Positions 14,427 through 24,511 are shown, counted from the first letter of the stretch. The stretch is 59,726 bases of DNA from Chloroflexota bacterium (GCA_013388685.1 JACAET010000046.1:1-59726), one strand, 5' to 3'. A program made the numbers and translations. Notes: generated by a model from the letters alone, not told the origin.

Positions 14427-17400
14427 ATGCATCGCGTGGTTCCTGAGTTGATTCTGGAAAATTATCGTACAGGCAGGTTTTCGGGCGGGTTCCCGGCGGT
14501 GGGGATGTTCCTCGACCTTTCGGGTTTTTCGAAGATGACCGATGCCCTGATGCAGCATGGACAGCATGGCGCGGAGGTGCTTGCCGGTTTGATGCACGGG
14601 GTTTTCGACCCTCTTGTCCGGAGCATTTTCGAGTATGGCGGGCGTATTGTCAGTTTTGCGGGGGATGGCATCATGGCGTTGTTTCCCATTGACGGCGACG
14701 AGCGTGACATGGCTTTGAGGGCGCTCGCTTCGGCCTGGACGATACAGCGGCGGCTGACGGAAAATCCGCACCGGGATACGGTGTACGGCAGGTTCTCCTT
14801 TTCGGTAAAGATCGGTCTGACCGTCGGGTTTGTCTCCTGGCGTATTTTGCGTTCGAGCGGCGGCAATCAAGCGACCTATTATTTTCGCGGTTCGGCGGTG
14901 GACGACGCCGCAGCGGCTGAGCATCAAGCCGGCGCAGGCGAGATCGTGTTAACCGCTCACTTGCATGCGGTGATCGGTGACGCCGTTCAAACGTTTCCGC
15001 AGGGTTCCTTTTGGAGGTTTGTGCGGTTTCTTGGCGAGATTCCCGGCACAACTGCCTGCTTCCTTCCGTCTGTGGATGTGGCGTCCTCGAAGGTGTTCAT
15101 GCCGGAAACCGTGATCGTTCACGATATTCGCGGCGAGTTCCGTCAAATCGTCAACCTGTTCATGCGCATCCCCGACTTGCCCGATGAAAAACTGGAGGAA
15201 TTCATCAATTCGGTGTTTGTCCTGCGTAAGCAATATGGGGGACTGCTCACGCGTCTTGATTTCGGCGACAAGGGCTGTAATCTTCTGATGCTGTGGGGCG
15301 CGCCGGTCGCCTATGAAAACGACATTGGGCGCGCCCTCAATTTTGTGCTCGATCTTCAAGCGCGCGTGGATTTTCCGATTACGGTCGGCGTCACCTATTA
15401 CATTGCTCACGCCGGCTATCTTGGAAGCGAAATGTGCGAGGACTATACCTGTTACGGGTGGGGGGTAAACCTGGCTTCCCGCTTCATGATGAGCGCTCAA
15501 ACCGGGCACATCTGGGTGGATGAACGCGTGGCGCGCCGCGTGTCGCAATCGTTCGATATCGAATATATTGGCTCGCAATCGTTCAAGGGCTTTGCCGCCG
15601 CGCAAAAGGTATATCGCCTGCTTCGCCGCAAACAGAACGTGGACGCGGTTTATCAGGGTGAAATGGTGGGGCGGCAGGCTGAACTCAGCCGGCTCGTGGA
15701 GTTCGTTGAACCGCTTTGGCGCGGCAAATTCTCCGGCGTGGTGGGCGTGGCGGGCGATGCGGGCATTGGCAAGGGACGCCTGATCCATGCCTTTCGAACG
15801 TCTCCCCTCTTTATGGAACGTGCGGCGCTATGGGCTGTCTGCCAAGCCGATCAAATCCTGCGTCAGTCCTTCAACCCGCTGCGCCGGTGGCTTTATCGTT
15901 ATTTCGGTTTTCTCGCGGATCAATCTTTGGAAGAACGAAAAGCCATCTTCGACCAAAAAATAGACCAATTACTCGCTTCCCTGCCGGACCCCGAGCTTGC
16001 GCGCGAACTCAATCGGATGCGCTCCATCTTGGGGGCTCTCCTGGACCTGAACTGGGCAAATTCGCTCTATGAGCAATTGGACGCCGAAGGCAGATACAAC
16101 AACACCTTTATCGCTCTGATCGCGCTGATCAAGGCGGAGAGCCTGCGTCAGCCGGTGCTGTTATTCGTGGACGATCTTCATTTTGTGGATCTCGATACGA
16201 TCACGTTTTTATCCCAATTGAAACGATCCCTGTCCACCGCCGAAAATTACCCCGTGGCTATCGTTCTTGCTTATCGAAAGACCGGCACGGATTTCAAAAC
16301 TGGCGACGATCTTTCCGACCTCACGATCGAATTACAGGGGATTTCGGAAGACGATATTGCCCACCTGGTGGAGATTGTCCTGGGCGGACCCGCCTCTCCG
16401 GTCTTGATCGAATTGGTTGCCTCTCGTTCCGAAGGGAATCCATATTTTGCCGAGCAGATCATCCGCTATTTACAGCAGGAACAACTGCTGGAAATGAGCA
16501 ACGCCGGCTGGCAACAGGCGCGGCGCGGGCGTTTTTCCGTTCTGCCGGAGGACATTAGTGCCCTGTTGATTGCACGCCTCGACCAGCTAAAGCAGGAAGT
16601 CAAGATTGCCGTGCAGACCGCCTCTGTCCTTGGGCGTGAATTTGAAGTGCAGGTGCTGGCATACATGCTCGGTTCGGAGGTTGACACGGAAGAATGTGTC
16701 GCAGAGGCGGAAAAAGCCGTCATCTGGCTGCCGCTGCGGGAAATGCGCTATATCTTCTACCATGCGCTTTTGCGCGACGCGGCGTACTCCATGCAGATGC
16801 GCGCCCGGCGTCAGGAACTTCATGCCCTGGCTTTTACTGCGCTGGAAAAGGTGTACGCAGACGGTTTGGAAAATCGCTACGCGGAACTCGCCTATCATGC
16901 CGAACATGGCGACTTGCGCGAAAAGGCTCAGGAATACTACACCTTGGCGGGCAGGCGCTCTGTGCGTTTGTATCGCAACAGCGAGGCGCTGGACTATATC
17001 AATCGGGCGCTTGCCTACACCTCCTTTGAGGATATTCCCGCGCGGTTCGATCTGGTGCTGGAACGTGTAGAACTCTATTCACGCATCGGCAAACGCGACC
17101 TTCAACTCCGCGATATCGAACTTCTGGAAGGGTGGGGCAGGGAAGCGAACAATGGCGATTGGATTGGTCAGGCTCTGGTACTGCGTTCACTTTACTATCA
17201 CACCACAGGGCAATTCCTCGAAACGGTGGAATGCACGCAGGAGGCGAAGGGATACGTGTCTGTGGAAAGGTTCCCGGAACAGGCTGTAAAAATCTATAAC
17301 CTGAGCGCCTCCTCTCTTCTGCGCCTGGGCAGAACCGAGGAAGCCACGCGGCAGGCTTTGACGGGGCTTGCCCTTGCCCGATCGTTGAGACGCACGGCAG

Positions 17401-18338
17401 ATGAAGCGCGCATGCTCAATGTGATGGGCTTGATCGCCCTCGAGCAAAAGGATCCCGGCATGGCGCATCAATACCTCGAGACCAGTCTGATACTTGCGCG
17501 GGAAATCAAGGATCGCCGCCTCGAGTCCTATACGATCAACAACCTTGCCCTTTCAGAGGGGGCGGTCAGGGGAAATTACGTTCTGGCTGGAGAGTACTAT
17601 CTGCGGGCGTACACGATCGCCCAAGAGATTGGTGATCGTTATCAGGAGGGAATTGTGTTGACCAATCTTGGGTTTGTGGCAGGAATGCGGGGCGACCTTT
17701 CAACGGCGTTCCAGTATTACGAGCAATCCCTGGTGGTGGCGCGCGAAGTGGGTAACCTGAATCTGGAAACCTATACGCTCATCAACCTGAGCGCCATTTC
17801 ATGTGTCACCCATGAACCTGAACGTTCGGTTGAATTGGCGGAAAAAGCCCTCGAAATTTCACGCAGAGTCGGCGACCTTTCCGCCCAAGCTTGGGCGCAT
17901 TTGTATATTGGACATGCGCTCACAGCCATGAAAAAATACCCCCAGGCGCGTGAGGCATTCAACCTCTCGGCGAATATCCGCGCGGAATTGGGTCAGCCGT
18001 CCCTCTCGATGGAACCGCTTGCCGGGTTGGTCGAAGCGTCTGCTCATGCCGGCGACCTTTCCGCCGCGTGGCAATACGCTGAGCGCATCCTTGCGTATTT
18101 GGAGGGAGGCGGCACCCTGGAGGGCACCGACGAACCTCTCAGGGTCTACTATGCCTGTTATGCATTTCTTGCAAGACAGCGCGATCCGCGCGCCGGGCGC
18201 GTATTGCAATCGGCAATGCAATTACTGGACGCGCAGGCGTCGAAATTTCGAGATGCAGAGTCGCGCAGATTATTTATCGAAAACTTTCCGTGGCGAAAGG
18301 CTCTGTTCGACGCCGCGCGAGAATCTCGGGAATCCTAG
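14427..18338 (+). CDS. Class III adenylate/guanylate cyclase-AAA ATPase-TPR signalling protein
   Basis: 1303 residues. First cyclase homology domain at about 20-200, with metal-binding aspartates in MFLDLSGFSKMTD and VSFAGDGIMALFP. A second, less conserved cyclase-like domain (about 240-410: RLDFGDKGCNLLMLWGAP, GVTYYIAHAGYLGSEM) lacks that metal pair and may be regulatory. AAA/STAND ATPase at about 420-800 with Walker A GDAGIGKGR and Walker B VLLFVDDLHFVD. The last 500 residues are TPR helices. ATG 14427 follows a -10 box by 6 bases. Longer frames upstream run through the divergent SpoU gene and are rejected. The inducing signal is unknown. Confidence 0.85.
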   Translation: MHRVVPELILENYRTGRFSGGFPAVGMFLDLSGFSKMTDALMQHGQHGAEVLAGLMHGVFDPLVRSIFEYGGRIVSFAGDGIMALFPIDGDERDMALRALASAWTIQRRLTENPHRDTVYGRFSFSVKIGLTVGFVSWRILRSSGGNQATYYFRGSAVDDAAAAEHQAGAGEIVLTAHLHAVIGDAVQTFPQGSFWRFVRFLGEIPGTTACFLPSVDVASSKVFMPETVIVHDIRGEFRQIVNLFMRIPDLPDEKLEEFINSVFVLRKQYGGLLTRLDFGDKGCNLLMLWGAPVAYENDIGRALNFVLDLQARVDFPITVGVTYYIAHAGYLGSEMCEDYTCYGWGVNLASRFMMSAQTGHIWVDERVARRVSQSFDIEYIGSQSFKGFAAAQKVYRLLRRKQNVDAVYQGEMVGRQAELSRLVEFVEPLWRGKFSGVVGVAGDAGIGKGRLIHAFRTSPLFMERAALWAVCQADQILRQSFNPLRRWLYRYFGFLADQSLEERKAIFDQKIDQLLASLPDPELARELNRMRSILGALLDLNWANSLYEQLDAEGRYNNTFIALIALIKAESLRQPVLLFVDDLHFVDLDTITFLSQLKRSLSTAENYPVAIVLAYRKTGTDFKTGDDLSDLTIELQGISEDDIAHLVEIVLGGPASPVLIELVASRSEGNPYFAEQIIRYLQQEQLLEMSNAGWQQARRGRFSVLPEDISALLIARLDQLKQEVKIAVQTASVLGREFEVQVLAYMLGSEVDTEECVAEAEKAVIWLPLREMRYIFYHALLRDAAYSMQMRARRQELHALAFTALEKVYADGLENRYAELAYHAEHGDLREKAQEYYTLAGRRSVRLYRNSEALDYINRALAYTSFEDIPARFDLVLERVELYSRIGKRDLQLRDIELLEGWGREANNGDWIGQALVLRSLYYHTTGQFLETVECTQEAKGYVSVERFPEQAVKIYNLSASSLLRLGRTEEATRQALTGLALARSLRRTADEARMLNVMGLIALEQKDPGMAHQYLETSLILAREIKDRRLESYTINNLALSEGAVRGNYVLAGEYYLRAYTIAQEIGDRYQEGIVLTNLGFVAGMRGDLSTAFQYYEQSLVVAREVGNLNLETYTLINLSAISCVTHEPERSVELAEKALEISRRVGDLSAQAWAHLYIGHALTAMKKYPQAREAFNLSANIRAELGQPSLSMEPLAGLVEASAHAGDLSAAWQYAERILAYLEGGGTLEGTDEPLRVYYACYAFLARQRDPRAGRVLQSAMQLLDAQASKFRDAESRRLFIENFPWRKALFDAARESRES

Positions 18339-18748
18339 GGAGGCGAGGAGCCGATGGCGGGATCTCCGTTGATCAACTCAAAGGTGTCGTCGGCATCAAC
18401 CGTGCCTTTGAACACATAGGGCTCTCCCTTATTCGTGACACCGTCGAAGATGACAATTTTCTTGCCTGCCTTCCGCAGGGCGTTTGCGCCCGGAAGTTTC
18501 ACCCGATAGCGCTGCTTAATGTAATCGCCGCCCTTCTTTCTGATGGCAAAGTTGTTGTGCCAGACGATTTGAGAAGTCTCCTCATCATCTGTGACGGTGG
18601 ACGGAAGTCCCGCCAGATCGAGAATTTCTACGATAAATTCATCCGTTCCCGGGTCTACAATCTCAATGTCAACTTCCTTATTCTGTTTGACCTTGTATTT
18701 TTTGTCCTTTTTCCCAGCATTTCCCACGATAATTTTCTTGTAAGCCAT
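18335..18748 (-). CDS. Conserved-looking hypothetical protein, 137 residues
   Basis: No family recognised. It starts MAYKKIIVGNAGKKDKKYKV, is rich in lysine, aspartate and beta-branched residues, and lacks signal peptide or membrane segments. The alternating polar and hydrophobic pattern suggests a beta-rich fold. Coding support: AAGGAG 8 bases before the ATG, no internal stops, and a compositional bias fitting the strand. It converges on the cyclase gene and overlaps its stop by 4 bp. It is divergent from the pseudouridine synthase across 38 bases. Confidence 0.65.
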   Translation of the reverse strand: MAYKKIIVGNAGKKDKKYKVKQNKEVDIEIVDPGTDEFIVEILDLAGLPSTVTDDEETSQIVWHNNFAIRKKGGDYIKQRYRVKLPGANALRKAGKKIVIFDGVTNKGEPYVFKGTVDADDTFELINGDPAIGSSPP

Positions 18749-18774
18749 TTCTCTGCTCCTTTATTGTTAATGAT

Positions 18775-18780
18775 TATAAC
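18775..18780 (+). promoter_or_regulatory. -10 box of the pseudouridine synthase gene (leaderless-type)
   Basis: TATAAC ends 6 bases before ATG 18787 and no Shine-Dalgarno sequence is present. Confidence 0.5.
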
Positions 18781-18786
18781 TCCGAT

Positions 18787-19371
18787 ATGAACTATATTAT
18801 TTTCAACAAACCCTATGGCGTCCTGTCTCAGTTCACGGATGAAGGCACGGGGCATGCCACGTTGAAGAATTTCATTGACGTGCCGGGCGTCTATGCGGCG
18901 GGACGTCTCGATCGAGACAGCGAGGGGTTGTTACTGCTGACGGACGACGGTGGTCTGATCCGGCGTCTGACCGATCCCGGTCATCGTATCGAAAAAACTT
19001 ATTGGGTCATGGTAGAGGGCGATCCGACACCGGAAAGACTTCTGCATCTCGAGTGCGGAGTTGACCTCAAAGGCTATCGGACTCTTCCCGCCAAAGCCCG
19101 CCTCATTCCCGCCCCGGAACTGCCTCCGCGTCCCAAGCCTGTCACTCCGCATGGTCCGACAGCATGGATTGAGATCAAACTGCGGGAGGGCAAAAAACGC
19201 CAGATACGCCATATGACAGCGGCAGTGGGTTTGCCCGCTTTGCGGTTGATACGGATTGCCATTGGAGAAATTACCCTCGGAGATTTACCGCCCGGTGCCT
19301 GGCGTGTCTTGACCCCGGACGAATTGCGCTTCATCCATCGCCGGCGACACTCACCCGATAAACAGCGTTGA
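18787..19371 (+). CDS. RluE/RsuA-family pseudouridine synthase
   Basis: Isomerises a uridine in rRNA. 194 residues, the short form without an S4 domain, as in RluE (23S U2457). Seen: YIIFNKPYGVLSQF, the catalytic-aspartate motif YAAGRLDRDSEGLLLLTDDG (about residues 37-56), EKTYWVMVEG and REGKKRQIRHMTAAVGLPALRLIR. The C-terminus carries IGEITLGDLPPGAWRVLT as in the family. Assignment to the exact rRNA position is inference from architecture. Confidence 0.9.
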   Translation: MNYIIFNKPYGVLSQFTDEGTGHATLKNFIDVPGVYAAGRLDRDSEGLLLLTDDGGLIRRLTDPGHRIEKTYWVMVEGDPTPERLLHLECGVDLKGYRTLPAKARLIPAPELPPRPKPVTPHGPTAWIEIKLREGKKRQIRHMTAAVGLPALRLIRIAIGEITLGDLPPGAWRVLTPDELRFIHRRRHSPDKQR

Positions 19372-19550
19372 CTCGTCTGCTGAAGTGTGCAAAAATGCAG
19401 ACGATCTCGATTTTGTCCTTTTGCCTGAAGGATGTTGTGAAGAAAATCTGGAAGAACATCATTCCATACTCGTTACAATCACCCTGTCGTCTGTTGGAAG
19501 CGGTTGATATACTCGAGTGTGAATAATTTCACAAATTGGAAAGATTTAAT

Positions 19551-20438
19551 ATGAGCGAAATACGAATTGATGCCCTTCTTCCTCAGGAAATGGCAACCCG
19601 GGCTGAGTATTTGGGTGTGCGCAAAGCGGAGATGCCCTTCCTGAAAATGTTCATGCTGGCTGTGCTGGCGGGCGCGTTCATTTCCCTGGGCGCGATCTTT
19701 GCCACCACGGTCGGCGCGGGAAGCATTTCCATTACAGCCTCCGGCGGCGAAACGGCTTTCACAACCGGCTTCCCCTATGGGTTTAACAGGCTTCTGATTG
19801 GCTTGGTATTCTGCCTGGGACTTATCCTGGTGGTGGTGGGCGGCGCCGAACTGTTCACCGGAAACAACTTGATCGTGATGGCATGGGCAAGTGGAAAAGT
19901 GAAAGGGCGCGCCCTTCTGCTGAACTGGCTTGTGGTCTACCTCGGGAATTTTTTGGGTGCCATGGGTACGGTCGTCTTGATGTTCTTCTCGAAGCAATAT
20001 CTCTTTGGGTCCAATTCTGTGGGCATCGCCGCATTGCGAATTGCGGTGGCGAAGGTGGAGTTTACCTTCTTGCAGGCGGTTGCCCTGGGCATCTTATGCA
20101 ATGCGCTGGTTTGCCTGGCGGTCTGGTTGACTTTCAGCGCGCGCAGTACGTTGGATAAAATTGCCGCCATCATTTTTCCGATTACCGCATTTGTCGCGGC
20201 GGGTTTTGAACACAGTATTGCCAATATGTATTTCATACCTTACGCCTTGTTCATAAAACACTTCGATCGTGAATTTACCGCCCTGGTAGGCGACAAGGTC
20301 GCCCATCTCGATAAATTGACCTGGGAATCGTTCGTTTTCAACAATCTCATTCCGGTGACCATAGGGAACATCATTGGCGGCGCTGTTCTCGTTGCCGCCA
20401 TTTATTGGGCGATCTTCCTCCGCCCCTCCGACGGTTGA
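19551..20438 (+). CDS. Formate/nitrite transporter (FNT) family channel
   Basis: 295 residues with six predicted membrane helices of the pentameric FocA/NirC fold. Seen: KMFMLAVLAGAFISLGA (helix 1), GGAELFTGNNL (the omega-loop region after helix 2), GILCNALVCLAVWL, and FEHSIANMYFIP, which supplies the conserved pore histidine. It moves small monovalent anions such as formate, nitrite or hydrosulfide, and sequence alone does not decide which. ATG 19551 with GGAAAG upstream is preferred over an ATG-like start at 19536. A small RAM-domain gene follows 22 bases later on the same strand. Confidence 0.88.
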   Translation: MSEIRIDALLPQEMATRAEYLGVRKAEMPFLKMFMLAVLAGAFISLGAIFATTVGAGSISITASGGETAFTTGFPYGFNRLLIGLVFCLGLILVVVGGAELFTGNNLIVMAWASGKVKGRALLLNWLVVYLGNFLGAMGTVVLMFFSKQYLFGSNSVGIAALRIAVAKVEFTFLQAVALGILCNALVCLAVWLTFSARSTLDKIAAIIFPITAFVAAGFEHSIANMYFIPYALFIKHFDREFTALVGDKVAHLDKLTWESFVFNNLIPVTIGNIIGGAVLVAAIYWAIFLRPSDG

Positions 20439-20460
20439 AATGTCGTCTAAGGAGCCTGAA

Positions 20461-20691
20461 ATGAAAGCATATGTCTTGATCAAGATTCGCGCCGGCGAAG
20501 TGAAGGATGTAGTACGCCAATTGCGAAAACTGGAAAATGTCATCGAAGCGCATATGACATTCGGTCCGTATGACGCCGTGGCGGTCATCACATCTTCCGA
20601 TATCAGCGGGCTGGGGTCGCTGATTGCCTCGTCCATTCAGCCGATCCCCGGCGTCGAACAAACGCTGACCTGCATCGCAGTGGACGTGTAG
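20461..20691 (+). CDS. Stand-alone Lrp/AsnC ligand-binding (RAM) domain protein
   Basis: 76 residues: KAYVLIKIRAGEVKDVVRQL, then HMTFGPYDAVAVITSSDI, then PGVEQTLTCIAVDV. This is the ferredoxin-like RAM fold of Lrp regulators without any helix-turn-helix, so it cannot bind DNA by itself. Such proteins can form ring-shaped oligomers that bind small effectors. AAGGAGCC lies before the ATG. Tight linkage to the FNT channel and a shared terminator suggest it senses a ligand linked to that transport (inference). Confidence 0.85.
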   Translation: MKAYVLIKIRAGEVKDVVRQLRKLENVIEAHMTFGPYDAVAVITSSDISGLGSLIASSIQPIPGVEQTLTCIAVDV

Positions 20692-20709
20692 TTGGATTGA
20701 GTTACAAAA

Positions 20710-20747
20710 AACGGACAACCGTCTCGAATAGAGGCGGTTGTCCGTTG
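20710..20747 (+). terminator. Terminator after the FNT/RAM operon
   Basis: ACGGACAACCG (20711-20721) pairs perfectly with CGGTTGTCCGT (20735-20745). An A-rich stretch precedes the stem, but the T tail is weak (TGTCTTT). Confidence 0.7.
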
Positions 20748-20838
20748 TCTTTGCGTATTTGCAATGGTCTTTTGCTTGTGGGGCGCGATTCTCGTCCCGC
20801 CCGGAGGAACAACCTGCCCCTTCGTCCGCCGCGCAGTC

Positions 20839-23800
20839 TTATGGAAGTCTGTATTTGAGGATGCGGTTATTTCCCGCATCCGTCACCCAGACAAACCCCA
20901 AACGGTCAATCGCGACGCCCGCCGCAAGGCCGATCTCTTCCGCGCCGCTTCCAAAATCTCCCCATGTGCGGACGGGTTGACCGTCTGCAGTGAATTCGAT
21001 GATGCGATACCCTTCCGGGTCGGTGATGAAGACGTGCTCGTCCAATCCGACGGCAATGAAGGGCTTGTTGTCCAGTGATTGCCCGAACCAGCCGTTGACA
21101 TCCCACTGCAGAGACGGGAAGTAGAATCTGCCGTCCTCCGACGGGGTGAATGCCTGCACGCGCTGGTTCCAGGTGTCGGTGACATAGACGGTTCCGCTCG
21201 GGGCGATGGCAATGCCGACCGGTTCGTCGAATTGACCGGGGTCGAATCCGGCTGACCCAAATTCCGTGAGGTAATTCCCCTCGCTGTCGAACACGACAAT
21301 TCGTTTGTTGCCCGTGTCTGCCACCAGCACATTGCCCTTTGCGTCCACCGCAATGCCGCGTGGACCCCAGAAAGAGGTCGCGGAGGATGCGTCTCCGGGA
21401 ATCGGCTGACCGTATTGTCCCCACATCTTTACCGGCGTCAGATCCCTTGTGAATTTCTGAATACGGTGATTCCACGTATCGCTGACATACACCGAACCGT
21501 CGGGACCAACCGCCACCCCCCAGGGTTCGTTGAATTTGCCGATGGGAGCGTCGCTTGTGAAGGCATCGGCAAAACCGCCCACTTGCTGAAGCAGGCTTCC
21601 ATCCGAAGCAATGTGCAGGATGCGATGATTGCGCGAGTCGGCGATGTACAGATCCGCCTGAAGGCCGACGGCGATGGCGCGCGGCGCGTTCAAGCCGGAC
21701 GGGTATCGTTCGCTTCCGAAAATATTATCCGCAGGAAGGACCAGCGTCTTATCTTTGAGCGGGTCTTCTACCGCCGCTGTTTCCGTGGGTCCCACGCCGT
21801 AATTCCATATTTGCGAGGCAATGTCTTTTCGCAAAAACAATTTCATCTGGTCGGCGGGACTCCACGTCGTCAATGTCATGGACGAATTGCCGGTCGCCTG
21901 TGCGTATTTGGTGTAATCGCGGTCGAACCAGATGTCGAAGATGCCCTCGCGAATGGCGGGATTGGTGACGGCGGTCAGCACACGTTCCCGGTTGAGGTTG
22001 AAATAATCCTGGTTGGGCCACCACATGCGAATATAGTTGAATTCATAGAACTCGTTTCCCAAAGCGGGATAGATCTTGTCGAAATTTTTCTGGTCAACGA
22101 TGACCGCCGTCGCCTCCCGCAGGGAACGCGTGGGTTGATCGAAGGAGCGCAGGGCGGTGTAATCGCGCAAATACCAGACGAAGGGCCAGGAGACGCCGGT
22201 ATCCGGCTGGCTGGCGTCATAGGCAATAATGGCGTTTAACCCTCCGGTTGTGCGTTTGGAAATTTCCTCCACCTGTTTCATCACATCCTTGATACCGGTC
22301 GCGCCGTGGGCGTAGACAAGATATTCCGTCGCGTCGTCGTAAAAAATATAACTGGCGCGAAAGGCTGTCCTTCCCGTCTGAACGGCGAGCAGGGCGAAGG
22401 CGGTCAATGTCGCAAAACCGACAAAGACACCATCCCGCGACCGCCGGGAAAGATATATCATTCCGGCGATGCAGGCGGTCATGGCGCTCAACGCCGCCGC
22501 AAAACGGATGGCGTACGGTGCTAGGTTGGTCTGTGCCTCCGGCATCGAAGCGTACGTCATGAGCGTTGCGCCCTGAATGAGCATGGCAAATGCGGCAACA
22601 ACAGTCAGGATGAACAGCAGGACGACGCCCAACCCGGCAAACTCTTCTTTCATCAAATGAACCAGCAACGCCCCCGTGAGAATCATGATGACGAGCGGAA
22701 ACAGAAACTCCGAAGTCGCATGCAGTTGGTCAAGCGTCGCCCCTTGAAACGGCGGGTTTGCGCCAAACAGGGATCGGACAACGTGAAACGCACCGACCAG
22801 AAATACAGCCAGCAGAGAAAAGGACAGCGCCGTCTTTTGCCACGACATCCCGTCAGACAACCGCTCTGCAACCTCCTCGATGATCTGTCCGAGCCCCCAG
22901 CCGGTCAACAGCACCATGGGCCATGCCATGTGATAAGTCAGCCAGGGCATGCGCTCGCCCGCAATGGTAAATGCCACAACGCTCGTCGCCACCCAATAGA
23001 CCATCAGACTGAAGAACATTCTGAAACGGGATTCGTCGAGACTTGCAGTTGCGGACGGTTCCCCCGCCTCCTCCCTCGGGACGGCTGCTCCTCGTCTGGA
23101 GAGTCTTTTCACCCCCAAGCCGATTGCCGCCAAAACCCCGATGGCGGTCAGGAACTCGTACATGGGAATTTGCACGAGAATGTAGTAATACTCCGGCTGA
23201 CTGCCGCGCTCCACACCCTGCTGTTCGATCCAATACGCCAGCGAGCCAAGCAGACCGGTAAAGAAACCGGGCGCGTTCGTAAAGACGGTGGTGTACAGAA
23301 TGGTGAAGGGAAGCCAGAACGTCAGCGCATACTTCCACCACTCGCGGTTCCAAAACAGACCGACAGCAACGGCAAGGGCAAAAAACGCCGCAGTAAACAG
23401 CCCGATCACCGTCACCGAATGCGTATCGAGCGCCGTCACAGAAGCCGCGCTGGTCGGGATGACCACATTGAGCCGCGTTTTCAGCCATTCGAGCGGAAAG
23501 GCAACCAGCATCGGCAGGACGAAACTCATCAGCAGGACGATCAAATCGAAGGAGCGTTCCTTGAGCAGGTTGTTCCAGCCATACCCGGCGAGCAGGACGA
23601 TTGCGGCGCCGAGAAGCACCAAAGCCGCGGCGATGAAAAAGATGGTTGAAACAGAGACGGAAACCGGCGCAGCGGGAAGCGCTGGTCCCGTGATGGGGTT
23701 TGCCGGGGCGGCGGTCTCGGTACTGCTGATCAGCTCGCCGTGACGGTTGACATATCCAATTCCCGCGCCGATGCCCGCCAGCAAAACTGCCGCCGCCAGC

Positions 23801-24477
23801 AGGATGATAAAGAGGTTGTAGAGATTGCCGCGCCCCTGCCATTTCTGTCCTGTTATGCGGACAATCAGGTAGACGCCCAGAAAAATCAGCGCCTGCGCAG
23901 TGTAGATGAAGGCGGTCTCCTTTGCCGTGAAGTGCAGGACGGTTGCCGCGGTGACAAAGTACAGGTATCGTTTTTCTCCGCTTTCGATGTAGCGCAGGAT
24001 GGCATACAACAGCAGGATGCCCGAAAGCCCCACAAAGGCTTCATTGCGCACGTAGCGCCCGTAGTAGAGCATGTAGGGCGATATGACCATCAGGAACGCG
24101 GCAACGATCGCGCCCCATTTACCGAGGTAGGCGCGCCAATACCAGACCATCCAGACGGTGGCGATGCTGAACAGCACGGCGGGGATGCGGGCGGTGAAAT
24201 CCGAAACGCCGAACAGGAAATAGGTCAATGCAATGATGTGGAACTGGAACGGTCCGTGCATCATGGGGGTGTGCTGGTAGCCCTGACCCCGATAGAGAAG
24301 CCAGGAGAAGTAAGTGTGCAGGCTTTCGTCGTGGCTCATGACGCGCGTGCCGAGGTCGTAAAAACGGGTGACGAGCGCCAGGAGCATGATCCCTGCGAAC
24401 AGCGCAATTTCGTTGGTGACCGCCGGCAGGGCAGGGTGGATGGGTCGTTGAAGCCAGTGATTCGATTTGCTATTCAT
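20839..24477 (-). CDS. Membrane glycosyltransferase fused to an NHL beta-propeller (TIGR03663-like)
   Basis: 1212 residues. The N-terminal 850 residues have many membrane helices and the GT-C signature: acidic MSHDESLHTYFSWLLY in the first loop, then PMMHGPFQFH and YGRYVRNEAFVGL, as in ArnT/PMT-type family 39 transferases using polyprenyl-phosphate sugars. Residues about 930-1212 contain five to six NHL repeats (PRGIAVDAKGNVLVADTGNK, PVGIAIAPSGTVYVTDTWN) that should fold as an outward-facing propeller. Substrate and acceptor are unknown. A good promoter (TTGCAC-17-TATAGT) lies upstream. It probably glycosylates surface proteins or lipids (inference). Confidence 0.85.
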   Translation of the reverse strand: MNSKSNHWLQRPIHPALPAVTNEIALFAGIMLLALVTRFYDLGTRVMSHDESLHTYFSWLLYRGQGYQHTPMMHGPFQFHIIALTYFLFGVSDFTARIPAVLFSIATVWMVWYWRAYLGKWGAIVAAFLMVISPYMLYYGRYVRNEAFVGLSGILLLYAILRYIESGEKRYLYFVTAATVLHFTAKETAFIYTAQALIFLGVYLIVRITGQKWQGRGNLYNLFIILLAAAVLLAGIGAGIGYVNRHGELISSTETAAPANPITGPALPAAPVSVSVSTIFFIAAALVLLGAAIVLLAGYGWNNLLKERSFDLIVLLMSFVLPMLVAFPLEWLKTRLNVVIPTSAASVTALDTHSVTVIGLFTAAFFALAVAVGLFWNREWWKYALTFWLPFTILYTTVFTNAPGFFTGLLGSLAYWIEQQGVERGSQPEYYYILVQIPMYEFLTAIGVLAAIGLGVKRLSRRGAAVPREEAGEPSATASLDESRFRMFFSLMVYWVATSVVAFTIAGERMPWLTYHMAWPMVLLTGWGLGQIIEEVAERLSDGMSWQKTALSFSLLAVFLVGAFHVVRSLFGANPPFQGATLDQLHATSEFLFPLVIMILTGALLVHLMKEEFAGLGVVLLFILTVVAAFAMLIQGATLMTYASMPEAQTNLAPYAIRFAAALSAMTACIAGMIYLSRRSRDGVFVGFATLTAFALLAVQTGRTAFRASYIFYDDATEYLVYAHGATGIKDVMKQVEEISKRTTGGLNAIIAYDASQPDTGVSWPFVWYLRDYTALRSFDQPTRSLREATAVIVDQKNFDKIYPALGNEFYEFNYIRMWWPNQDYFNLNRERVLTAVTNPAIREGIFDIWFDRDYTKYAQATGNSSMTLTTWSPADQMKLFLRKDIASQIWNYGVGPTETAAVEDPLKDKTLVLPADNIFGSERYPSGLNAPRAIAVGLQADLYIADSRNHRILHIASDGSLLQQVGGFADAFTSDAPIGKFNEPWGVAVGPDGSVYVSDTWNHRIQKFTRDLTPVKMWGQYGQPIPGDASSATSFWGPRGIAVDAKGNVLVADTGNKRIVVFDSEGNYLTEFGSAGFDPGQFDEPVGIAIAPSGTVYVTDTWNQRVQAFTPSEDGRFYFPSLQWDVNGWFGQSLDNKPFIAVGLDEHVFITDPEGYRIIEFTADGQPVRTWGDFGSGAEEIGLAAGVAIDRLGFVWVTDAGNNRILKYRLP

Positions 24478-24511
24478 TCGTCATCTCTGAATCGTGAAGT
24501 TGAGTTGCCTG

